Shown piece after piece: positions 25,559 through 33,194 of a stretch of DNA of 64,000 bases. Numbering within the stretch: position 1 is the stretch's first letter; every line of letters starts with the position of its first letter. The notes under the pieces are model-generated. The model was not told the DNA's origin. It saw only the letters and a list, made by a program, of their open reading frames with translations, and made no database searches. Source of the DNA: an uncultured Alistipes sp. (GTDB lineage Bacteria; Bacteroidota; Bacteroidia; Bacteroidales; Rikenellaceae); contig CANPHE010000005.1 of assembly GCA_947573795.1 (NCBI GenBank), forward strand, positions 1 to 64,000. Reading direction: 5' to 3'. Made by a program: the position numbers and the translations under genes.

Positions 25559-28500
25559 TTACTTCTTCTTGAATTCCGAAGGCGTCAGTTCGAAATGACG
25601 CTTGAAACAAATGCTGAAATACTTGGGATTGGCAAACCCGGTGAGCAACGCGATTTCGGCGATCGTGAGGTCCGATTCGCGCAAGAGCTGCGCGGCGCGT
25701 TTGAGACGAATATCCATGATGAACTCCTTGATGGACATACCCGTAAGATCGTTGATTTTCTGATAGAGCAGCGTGCGGCCGACCGCCATGTCCGAGACGA
25801 AGGCGTCGACGTCGTAATCATTGTTGTCGATGTTGCGTTCGATGCAGTCCATCGCCTTGTGCAGCAATTCGTCGTCCATCGACGAAATGGTGAGTTTCGA
25901 AGGCTCGGCGATGTATTTCTTGCTGTACAACTCCTTGAATTCGTTGCGCGTGCGGATCAGGCTGGCGACCTGCTTCAAGAGGAAATCCATATCGAACGGT
26001 TTGTCGATGAAGACGTTGGCACCGCACTCCAGGGCTTTGATCTTGTTCTCCGACTCCTTGCCCATGCCCGAAAGCATGACCACGGGGATGTGGCACGTCT
26101 TGATGTTCGACCGCAGCCGCCGGCAGACCTCGAATCCGTCGACGCGGGGCATCATCAGGTCGGTGATGACGATCTGCGGGCAGATTTTCTCCGCTTTGGC
26201 GATGCCCTCCTCGCCGTCGGCCGCCGTATAGACGTTGTAACGCTTCGAGAGGCGCAGTTCGAGATAGCCGCGCAGGTTGGCGTCGTCCTCGATGACCACG
26301 ATGTCGCAGGCCTTGCGCTCGCGCCGGTCGGTCTGCGATTCGTCGCTCTCCGAAAGCAGGTTATCGATCTCCGAAAGGGTGTAATCGTACGACTCGCCCG
26401 TATGGTCGCTCTGCTCGTCGTGCAGCACGAAGGGCAGGACGACCGTGAACGCCACGCGCGAATTGCCCGAATGGAGCGTGATGCACCCTCCGAGGTTGGC
26501 GACCAGCTCCCGGACGATGGCCAGCCCCAGCCCCGTGCTGGTCTCGAAGTCGGGACGGCGCGCCGAGAGGCGGTTGAACGACTCGAAGATCGCCTCGCGC
26601 TGCTCCTCGGGAATCTCCGCCCCGGTGTTGGTCACCGTCACGGCGAGGTATACGGCCTGCGCGTCGGGAGCGGCGATTCCGGCGATCTCCTGCTCCGTGG
26701 CACGGGCGATGCGCACCCCGACGTAGCCGTTGTCCGAAGTATATTTGATCGCATTGGAGAAGAGGTTGGTGCAAATCTTCTCGATCACGTCGTGGTCGAA
26801 CGACGTATAGAAACTCTCGTACTGCGATCCGAAATCGGTCTCGATACCCTTCTTACCGGCATAGAACTCGAAAAGCGAAAAGATGCTCCCGACGAAACGC
26901 ACCAGATCGCCCGACTGGCGGTTGAGCGTGATTTTCTGGCTCTCGATTTCGCGGAACTGCAACAGCTGACTGATCATGCGCTGGATGCGCACGACGTTTT
27001 TCTCGATCAGACGGACGTAGGTGCGCCCCTCGGACTCCTCGGGCAGATGCTCCTTGAGTTGTTTGAGCGGGTCCACGACCAGCGTGAGGGGCGTTTTCAG
27101 GTCGTGGGAGATGTTGGTGAAGAAGTTGATGCGCGCACGGGTCAGCTCCTTCATGTTCTGCTCCTTGATGCGCTCCACCTCCAGGCGCTCCTCGAACATC
27201 TTCTTATTGGTGAAGTAGCGCCACACGAAATAGACGATTCCCAGCAACAGCGCAGCGTAGCAGGCATAGGCCCACGACGAGAGCCACGGCGAGGGACTCA
27301 CCTCGAAGGCGAGCGTCGAGAGCGCATCGCTCCACACGCCGTCGTTGTTCGCCGCCCGGATTTCGAACCGGTAGCTTCCGGCCGGGAGATTGAAGAACTG
27401 CACGGCCCGCTGTCCTTGCGGCAGCAGCGACCAACGGTCCGTGAGCCCGACCATGCGGTAGACGTATTGGTTCTTTTCGGCGTTCAGATAGCTGTCCGAC
27501 GAAAAACGGATTTCGAGGTTCGACTGCCGGTGCGTGAGGCGGATCGTACGGTCGTCGTCCGGCTCTGCGGTGCAGGCCATCGTGGCGATCGAACGCCGAA
27601 GCGGCGACCCCTTCGCGCCGGGGACCGCCGGACGGTTGTCGATCAGCAGATCGGTGAAGTAGACCTTCGGTTTCTGGGGATTGTAACGGATGCGGCCGGG
27701 GGTGAAAAGGATGAATCCGTCCGTGCCGCCGAAAAGCATCTCGCCCGCCGCCGTTTTGTAGCAGGAGCGCACGTAGTAGGCGCCGCAACGGTTCGGCACG
27801 TCGATGCGCGACTTGCGGACGGCATTCTCGGCACGGTCGTAATAATAAAGTCCGTCGTCGGTGCTGAACCAGATGTCGTGCGACATGTCGTCCTCCAGAA
27901 TGCCGAAGACGGTCTTTCCGGCGAGATTCTCGCCCTCCGACGTGCCGAAACGCTCGTATCGGCCGTCGGGTGTGAGGCGGTTGACTCCGCCTCCGCGGGT
28001 TCCGAACCAGACGGTGCCGTCGGAGGCGATGCAATAGGAGCAGAGATTGTTGGCCGCATAGGGAGCCTCCGCGACGAGATAATGGTCGACGATCCGCCGC
28101 GCCGCAGGATCGACGACATAGGCGCCCGTACGGGTTACGAGCCACAGGCGTCCGAGCGCATCGTGGAAAAGCGTCTCGACCTTCAGCGAAACGCTGCCGC
28201 CCCGGCCGTCGGAGAGCCTCACCGGCTCGGTGCGTCCCGTACGCCGGTCCATGAAGATCAGTTCGGTATCGGGGTCCGTGAGCCAGAATCCGGCGTCGCC
28301 CTCCTCGGCGAAATCGTAGACGCTCAGCGGTTGCCCCGAGACGGGATGGTCGGCATGCAGATCGACGAACCGCCCGGTCGCCCGGTCGAAACGCTGCATG
28401 CCCCCGTTGAACGACGAGACGAGCAGCCGGCCGCGGCGGTCGTGCCACAGCTTCTTGACCATATTCGACGCCAGTCCGCTACGCTGCTCCTGGGTATAGT

Positions 28501-28579
28501 ATTCGAAGCGGTCTTCGCCGCGGTGCCAGCAGGTGATTCCCCCCCCCCTCGGTTCCGACCCACAGATCGCCTTGCGCAT
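25559..28579 (-). CDS. hybrid two-component sensor (HTCS), C-terminal part after a frameshift
   Basis: This frame carries most of a hybrid two-component regulator: the end of the periplasmic propeller, a Y_Y_Y domain (FFNLPAGSYRFEIRAANNDG), one transmembrane helix (YAALLLGIVYFVWRYF), a histidine kinase with the H-box NISHDLKTPLTL and N-box NLFSNAIKYTSD, a receiver domain with phospho-acceptor Asp in VITDLMMPRVDGFEV, and an AraC-type helix-turn-helix at the C-terminus. It senses PUL oligosaccharide in the periplasm and activates PUL transcription. The ATG at 28579 is in the right frame but leads only into the G tract at 28539-28548; the true start is the one at 29651 in the other piece. Joined, with nine G instead of ten, the two pieces give one protein of 1363 residues, the normal HTCS length. 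Confidence 0.9.
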   Translation of the reverse strand: MRKAICGSEPRGGGITCWHRGEDRFEYYTQEQRSGLASNMVKKLWHDRRGRLLVSSFNGGMQRFDRATGRFVDLHADHPVSGQPLSVYDFAEEGDAGFWLTDPDTELIFMDRRTGRTEPVRLSDGRGGSVSLKVETLFHDALGRLWLVTRTGAYVVDPAARRIVDHYLVAEAPYAANNLCSYCIASDGTVWFGTRGGGVNRLTPDGRYERFGTSEGENLAGKTVFGILEDDMSHDIWFSTDDGLYYYDRAENAVRKSRIDVPNRCGAYYVRSCYKTAAGEMLFGGTDGFILFTPGRIRYNPQKPKVYFTDLLIDNRPAVPGAKGSPLRRSIATMACTAEPDDDRTIRLTHRQSNLEIRFSSDSYLNAEKNQYVYRMVGLTDRWSLLPQGQRAVQFFNLPAGSYRFEIRAANNDGVWSDALSTLAFEVSPSPWLSSWAYACYAALLLGIVYFVWRYFTNKKMFEERLEVERIKEQNMKELTRARINFFTNISHDLKTPLTLVVDPLKQLKEHLPEESEGRTYVRLIEKNVVRIQRMISQLLQFREIESQKITLNRQSGDLVRFVGSIFSLFEFYAGKKGIETDFGSQYESFYTSFDHDVIEKICTNLFSNAIKYTSDNGYVGVRIARATEQEIAGIAAPDAQAVYLAVTVTNTGAEIPEEQREAIFESFNRLSARRPDFETSTGLGLAIVRELVANLGGCITLHSGNSRVAFTVVLPFVLHDEQSDHTGESYDYTLSEIDNLLSESDESQTDRRERKACDIVVIEDDANLRGYLELRLSKRYNVYTAADGEEGIAKAEKICPQIVITDLMMPRVDGFEVCRRLRSNIKTCHIPVVMLSGMGKESENKIKALECGANVFIDKPFDMDFLLKQVASLIRTRNEFKELYSKKYIAEPSKLTISSMDDELLHKAMDCIERNIDNNDYDVDAFVSDMAVGRTLLYQKINDLTGMSIKEFIMDIRLKRAAQLLRESDLTIAEIALLTGFANPKYFSICFKRHFELTPSEFKKK

Positions 28580-29651
28580 CCTCCTCGAAACAGCTGACGA
28601 TCGGATGGCCGAGACCTCCCGGCATCGCCTTGAAACAGTAGTCCACGTCGCTGTCCGTAAAGGTCGTATAGGCTAATTTTCCGCCGTAGGTTCCGATCCA
28701 CACGCCGCCGTCGGGATCGGGATAGACCGACCATACGGAGTTGTTGGGCAGCGAATAGGGATGGCGGAAATCCGCACGCAGCAGGCGCGTGCGGTCCGTT
28801 TCGGGATCGAGCAGCAGCAGTCCCGACTGGGTAGCCACCCAGACGATCCCCTCGGGATCGAGGTAGAGCACCTTGGCTTCGGCGGATTTCTCGTACTCGT
28901 GGGGCAGCCGGAAGTATTGCAGGACGCGTCCTTGGCGGTCGCATTCGTAGAGTCCGTCCTTGTGCGTGAGCACATAGACCGAGCCGCCGTACTCCAGCAC
29001 GTCGCGGATCACCGTATTCCCGTCGCCCACGGCGGCGAACGGTTCGTAGCGCCCGCTTGCGGGATCGATCCGCAGCAAACGTCCCGCCAGGGCGGCGAGC
29101 ACATGATGCTGCGAACAGATCAGCGTCGGAACCTGCGGTCCCGAGCCCGCATCGTCGGGAAGCGGATATGCGCGCACCTCGGGACTACGCGAGCCATCGA
29201 ACGACTCGACGCGGCCGTCGCGCACGACCCACACCCGCCCCTCGGCATCGGTCGCCAGGGAGGTGATATTTCCCCGCAGCACGCACGTGAACCGCTGCGT
29301 GGCGTAGTCGAAGCGCAGCAGCCCGTGGTTGGTCGCCGCGTAGAGCCGGCGGTCGCGGTCGGTGACCGGGAGTCCGTAGCTCCAGTAGGATTCGGGAGCC
29401 AGACTCGTCACGCGGTCGTTCATGCGCACGAACGCATTACCGTTATACATATATAAGGCGTCGTAACCGCTGAACCAGATACGGCCGACGCTGTCCTTGG
29501 CGATGCCCTGAATTCCCCCGTAATAGGAAGTTTCGGGCAAAGTATGGAACCGGTATTCGGGAATGGCGGCCCGCACCGCATCCGCCGCAAGCGTCGCGAT
29601 GAGAAAGAGGACCGTCGCGATCCCCCTGCCGTATGCCGATCGTACCAACAT
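28479..29651 (-). CDS. hybrid two-component sensor (HTCS), N-terminal part before the frameshift
   Basis: The start ATG at 29651 gives a signal peptide (MLVRSAYGRGIATVLFLIAT and on to AVRA) followed by Reg_prop-type beta-propeller repeats (IQGIAKDSVGRIWFSG, SLATDAEGRVWVV, SLPNNSVWSVYPDPDGGVWI). It reads into the motif DLWVGTEGGG, the usual HTCS propeller phrase, which is written as a run of ten G. From there the frame goes wrong (NHLLAPRRRPLRILYPGAA, then stop). The correct continuation, ITCWHRGED, lies in the frame of the C-terminal piece, so a G9 run restores the whole protein. In this state the cell would make only a secreted propeller fragment without kinase or DNA-binding parts. Confidence 0.85.
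   Translation of the reverse strand: MLVRSAYGRGIATVLFLIATLAADAVRAAIPEYRFHTLPETSYYGGIQGIAKDSVGRIWFSGYDALYMYNGNAFVRMNDRVTSLAPESYWSYGLPVTDRDRRLYAATNHGLLRFDYATQRFTCVLRGNITSLATDAEGRVWVVRDGRVESFDGSRSPEVRAYPLPDDAGSGPQVPTLICSQHHVLAALAGRLLRIDPASGRYEPFAAVGDGNTVIRDVLEYGGSVYVLTHKDGLYECDRQGRVLQYFRLPHEYEKSAEAKVLYLDPEGIVWVATQSGLLLLDPETDRTRLLRADFRHPYSLPNNSVWSVYPDPDGGVWIGTYGGKLAYTTFTDSDVDYCFKAMPGGLGHPIVSCFEEDAQGDLWVGTEGGGNHLLAPRRRPLRILYPGAA
28539..28548 (-). repeat. G10 homopolymer tract that breaks the HTCS frame
   Basis: Ten consecutive C on the plus strand, read as G10 in the coding sequence for TEGGG. With nine G the two halves of the regulator join in frame; with ten they do not. The tract is a candidate phase-variation switch. 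Confidence 0.9.
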
Positions 29652-29656
29652 GCGTA

Positions 29657-29664
29657 CAAAGATA
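29657..29664 (-). promoter_or_regulatory. -7 box of the HTCS gene
   Basis: TATCTTTG on the minus strand, with a -33 TTTG (29689-29686) 21 bp upstream, matches the Bacteroidota housekeeping promoter. It ends only 5 bp before the start ATG at 29651, so the transcript would be almost or fully leaderless. Confidence 0.75.
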
Positions 29665-29813
29665 AAAAAATCGGCGAATATATGCCAAATTCGGGGCGAT
29701 TTCTTTTTCCGAACCGGAGTGCGTCCGGCCCGCCGGGTTCCGATCCGAAGGAACGGGATTTCGGATCGGGTGAAAAAATCCGGTTCCGACGCTCGTAAAT
29801 GGCGATTTTTGCG

Positions 29814-29821
29814 TATCTTTG
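29814..29821 (+). promoter_or_regulatory. -7 box of the polyprenyl synthase gene
   Basis: TATCTTTG fits the -7 consensus and ends 5 bp before the ATG at 29827. No good -33 element is visible. A transcript from here would be nearly leaderless. Confidence 0.6.
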
Positions 29822-29826
29822 TCCGT

Positions 29827-30813
29827 ATGATAACGCTCGAATCCATCCGCAAACCCGTCGCCGAAGAGCTGCGAGCCTACGACGCGTTCGTCGCACGGCA
29901 GTTCACGGCCGAAGGGGAGTTGCTCTCCGATATGTTGCGATATGCGCTTTCGTCGCGCGGCAAGGGAATCCGCCCGCTATTGGTGATCCTCTCCGCAGCG
30001 ATGAACGCCCCCGTCGAAGGCGCCGCGGCCGGACTGCGGACCAGTCTGGCGGCCATGCTGGTCGAGATGATCCACGTGGCGTCGCTCATCCACGACGACG
30101 TGATCGACGAAGCGGACACCCGCCGCGGCAAACCCTCGGTCAACGCCCGCTGGCAGTCGAACAAGGCGGTGATTCTGGGCGACTACATCCTGGCCCGGAA
30201 CATGAACATCGGCCTGACGAGCGGACAGATCGACCTGGTGACGCACGTCTGCGGCTCGATCACGGCCCTGTGCGAAGGCGAACTGTTGCAGGACGAGTGC
30301 GCCGAGAAGCACGACATGACGCGCAAGGCCTATACGGATATCATCTACAAGAAGACGGCCTGTCTGTTGGGCATCAGCACCTCGGCCGGAGCGCTCTCCG
30401 TAAGGGCTCCGCGCGAGAAGGTGGCGCAGATGCGCCGCTTCGGTGAGGCGCTGGGCATGGCCTTCCAGATTCAGGACGACATCCTGGACTACGCCTCGAC
30501 GCAGACCGGCAAACCGGCCGACAACGACCTGCGCGAGGGGAAGATCACCCTGCCGCTGCTGTGCGTGCTGGAGCGCGTCGACGCCGAGCGGCGTGCGGAG
30601 CTGCTCCGAAGACTCGCCCGCTGCCGCGAAGACGAACGCGAAGTGGAGTATCTCCACGCCACGGTCGTAAATCAAGGCGGCCTCGACGAAGCCCGCAGCG
30701 TGCTGCGCGGATACATCGAACGGGCTGCGGGAATGCTCTCCGACTTCGCCCCCTCGCCCTACCGCACGGCTTTGGTGGACCTCTGCGCCTATGTCGCCGA
30801 ACGAGACCGATAA
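29827..30813 (+). CDS. polyprenyl synthetase (trans-isoprenyl diphosphate synthase)
   Basis: A 328-residue cytoplasmic isoprenyl diphosphate synthase of the octaprenyl/IspB type. The first Asp-rich motif (LIHDDVIDEADTRRG, about residue 90) and the second (FQIQDDILDYA, about residue 216) bind the magnesium-diphosphate pair. It extends farnesyl-type diphosphates with isopentenyl diphosphate to supply a menaquinone side chain or similar. The frame is open upstream, but MITLESIRKPVAEEL is the start that matches the family N-terminus, and the -7 box lies just ahead. It is divergent from the HTCS gene; the MFS gene follows 34 bp downstream. Confidence 0.92.
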   Translation: MITLESIRKPVAEELRAYDAFVARQFTAEGELLSDMLRYALSSRGKGIRPLLVILSAAMNAPVEGAAAGLRTSLAAMLVEMIHVASLIHDDVIDEADTRRGKPSVNARWQSNKAVILGDYILARNMNIGLTSGQIDLVTHVCGSITALCEGELLQDECAEKHDMTRKAYTDIIYKKTACLLGISTSAGALSVRAPREKVAQMRRFGEALGMAFQIQDDILDYASTQTGKPADNDLREGKITLPLLCVLERVDAERRAELLRRLARCREDEREVEYLHATVVNQGGLDEARSVLRGYIERAAGMLSDFAPSPYRTALVDLCAYVAERDR

Positions 30814-30847
30814 CGCCCCCGAACTCATTAACCTAACAATAACTATC

Positions 30848-32146
30848 ATGGAACAAAAAAAGAACTACACCCTGGTCATCATCGTGATGATCTTCCTGTT
30901 CGGAATGATCTCCTTCGTGACCAACCTGGCGTCGCCCATGGGCGATATCCTGAAGTACCAGTTCGGCGTAGCGAACTGGATGGGGACCCTCGGCGTGTTC
31001 GCCAACTTCATCGCCTATGCGATCATGGGTTACCCCGCAGGCATCATGCTGGAGCGCATGGGCTATAAGAAAACGGCCCTCGCTGCCGTAGCCGTCGGTT
31101 TCGTCGGCGTAGGTATCCAGACCCTTTCGGGCGTCGCCGGCAGCTTCGGCGTCTACCTGCTCGGCGCGTTCATCGCCGGATTCTCGATGTGTATGCTCAA
31201 CACGGTGGTCAACCCAATGCTCAACAAGCTGGGCGGCGGCGGCAACCGCGGCAACCAGTTCATCCAGGTGGGCGGTTCGTTCAACTCGCTCTGCGGCACG
31301 GCCGTCATCGTCCTGACGGGCGTACTGATTCCCGAAGGCATCAAGAACGCACAGATCAGCAACGTATTCCCGCTGATGTACGCCGCGCTGGCCATCTTCG
31401 CATTCGCATTCGTGGTGATCGCCATGACGCAGATTCCCGAGAACGAGCGCGTAGCGCAGCCCGTCAAGAGCGAGAAATCGCAGTACAGCCCCCTGTCGTT
31501 CCGTCACTTCGTACTGGGCGCCGTAGCGATCTTCGTCTATATCGGCGTCGAGGTGGGTGTTCCCAACGTATTGCAGAAATGGTTGCAGAATCCCGATCTG
31601 AACGTTCTGGGCGCAGGCGTCAACGCCGAGGCCGTAGCCGGTTCGGTCGCTGCTACGTATTGGTTCCTGATGCTCATAGGCCGTCTGCTGGGCGCATCGA
31701 TCGGCAGCAAGGTTTCGGCCCGCAACATGATGCTCGTCGTTTCGTCGGTCGGCCTGGTACTCGTACTGGCCGGTATGTACGCTCCGATCTCCACGACGGT
31801 CAACATGCCCGTATTCAACGGTGCGCAGGGCTTCGGCCTGGTGAGCGTACCCGTCAACGCCGTACTGCTCGTACTGGTCGGTCTCTGCACCTCGGTGATG
31901 TGGGGCGGCATCTTCAACATGGCGGTCGAAGGCCTGGGAAAATACACGGAGAAGGCTTCGGGTATCTTCATGACGCTCGTATGCGGCGGCGGTATCCTGA
32001 CCCTCGTACAGAACGGCATCATCGACCTCACGGGCGGTCTGGGCTATCTGACCAGCTATTGGCTGACGGTGGTCCTGCTGGTATACCTGCTCTGGTACGC
32101 ACTCTTCGGTTCGAAGAACGTCAACAAGGATATTCCGGTGGAATAA
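30848..32146 (+). CDS. sugar MFS transporter (FucP/GluP family)
   Basis: A 432-residue inner-membrane transporter with 12 predicted helices. Features of the FucP/GluP sugar-proton symporter family include FGMISFVTNLASPMGDILK in helix 1, the GYPAGIMLERMGYKK loop, NTVVNPMLNKLGGGGNRGNQ and FNSLCGTAV. It would import a monosaccharide into the cytoplasm. It starts at the ATG at 30848; the frame is open to 30791 but would overlap the previous gene. Lying next to a PUL, it may carry a sugar released in the periplasm, but no shared regulation is visible. Confidence 0.9.
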   Translation: MEQKKNYTLVIIVMIFLFGMISFVTNLASPMGDILKYQFGVANWMGTLGVFANFIAYAIMGYPAGIMLERMGYKKTALAAVAVGFVGVGIQTLSGVAGSFGVYLLGAFIAGFSMCMLNTVVNPMLNKLGGGGNRGNQFIQVGGSFNSLCGTAVIVLTGVLIPEGIKNAQISNVFPLMYAALAIFAFAFVVIAMTQIPENERVAQPVKSEKSQYSPLSFRHFVLGAVAIFVYIGVEVGVPNVLQKWLQNPDLNVLGAGVNAEAVAGSVAATYWFLMLIGRLLGASIGSKVSARNMMLVVSSVGLVLVLAGMYAPISTTVNMPVFNGAQGFGLVSVPVNAVLLVLVGLCTSVMWGGIFNMAVEGLGKYTEKASGIFMTLVCGGGILTLVQNGIIDLTGGLGYLTSYWLTVVLLVYLLWYALFGSKNVNKDIPVE

Positions 32147-32193
32147 TTTTCCGCAGGACGAGAGCCTTTCAAGGCTCTGTCTCTCGCGAATCA

Positions 32194-32234
32194 CTCCGGC
32201 GAACGGCTCTCGGGCTCGTTCGCCGGAGCTTTTT
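32194..32234 (+). terminator. rho-independent terminator after the MFS gene
   Basis: CTCCGGCGAACG (32194-32205) pairs perfectly with CGTTCGCCGGAG (32217-32228) across an 11-base loop, followed by CTTTTT. It ends the polyprenyl synthase/MFS transcript. Confidence 0.88.
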
Positions 32235-32725
32235 AGGGAGGGTGTGCTTTGCGGAGGAACGTCTCCGCCAGAGGGGGGGGCTCATCCCGCAGGCTACGGA
32301 CGCAAAACCGGAACAAAATATCGCACCTGCATTTATGAAGTCCGGCTCTCAGCCGGACGGAGCCAGCATCAGGGCGCACGCAGTAGGGGCAGACATCGCC
32401 TTTTGCGGTTAAAAAGTACAAACGAAAGTCTTTCGGAAAACTGCGATCCTTCAAGATCGCGCGGGCCGCAGCCTCCGGCGGCGAAGGCCCGCCTAAATCC
32501 GGGGACAGAAGACGCTAAAAAGCAATTATTGCGGCCATTTCCCCGTAATACCCGACTTTTAGCCGGGCTTCGCAGGCTGCAACCCGCTATCCCTTGTTAA
32601 AAATCGCTTCCGCTATTCTGGCATTTGTGCCTTTGGGTACCAAAAGCATCCGCAGGTCGATCTCTTTCCGCTGCGAACGAAAATGCGGAACCTCGGTGCC
32701 GCTGCGCGGCATTGGTTTAATTTTT

Positions 32726-32921
32726 GGTAACTATATACAATTTTACACCTCACCGATTCTTTGCACGTTAACACACTTAAAATTGACGTTGTCTCGCGGC
32801 CCTTGGCCGCGTTTATAAATCCGACCCCACCCCAACCCCTCCCTCGGGAGGGGCTTCTGGTACAACTCGCAAGGTCATAATGGTTTAAATACTGTTTAGT
32901 GTAAAGTTGTATGTAATTGCC
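32726..32921. repeat. structured element with terminal inverted repeats, copy 1
   Basis: The 23-bp ends (32726-32748 and 32899-32921) are inverted copies matching at 19 of 23 positions. Inside lie two hairpins: CGCGGC/GCCGCG and CCCCTCC/GGAGGGG. The whole element recurs at 53208-53387 with clear similarity throughout. It holds no open frame, so it could be a non-autonomous mobile element (MITE) or a structured RNA. Confidence 0.75.
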
Positions 32922-33164
32922 TGATTTTTTGCTACGAATTGCGATCCGCAGGATCGCGCAGTTCGCCGCCACCCCCGACGGCGGACTGCCGCTCGCCTGA
33001 AGGCTCCGGCAGCCTCCGCTGGCGGCGAACCGCGAAAACATTTCACAGGTGACCTATCACCTCCCCCCCTCATGGCTCCACCCCTTCGCCGGCCAATTCT
33101 TAATTTAAATCCTTAATTCTGAATTGACCTTCGCCCTTTGCACCGTTTTCTCGCGAATTCTTCG

Positions 33165-33172
33165 TAACTTTG
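33165..33172 (+). promoter_or_regulatory. -7 box of the YfhO-like gene
   Basis: TAACTTTG matches TAnnTTTG and lies 22 bp before the ATG at 33195. A TTTG at 33137-33140 lies 24 bp upstream, slightly further than usual. Confidence 0.6.
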
Positions 33173-33194
33173 GCCTTTGTTAAATTTCCGTAAG

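Larger units (their letters stand above)
32235..33194. other. gene-free repeat-rich region between the MFS and YfhO-like genes
   Basis: No frame in this ~960-bp stretch looks coding. It holds GC-rich hairpin repeats that also occur elsewhere in the window (32443-32493, 32940-33030; compare 46084-46130), a G8 run (32273-32280), and a complete element with terminal inverted repeats (32726-32921). The last ~60 bp hold the YfhO promoter. Confidence 0.7.

Noticed and set aside
28479..28579. programmed frameshift as explanation for the HTCS split
   Set aside because: The G10 run followed by AAT could be a slippage site, but HTCS proteins elsewhere are made from one frame, so length variation of the tract or a sequence error is simpler.
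25340..28597. 1085-codon open frame on the plus strand
   Set aside because: It mirrors the HTCS gene on the other strand. The translation lacks any known domain and is full of Asp/Arg/Val typical of antisense frames.
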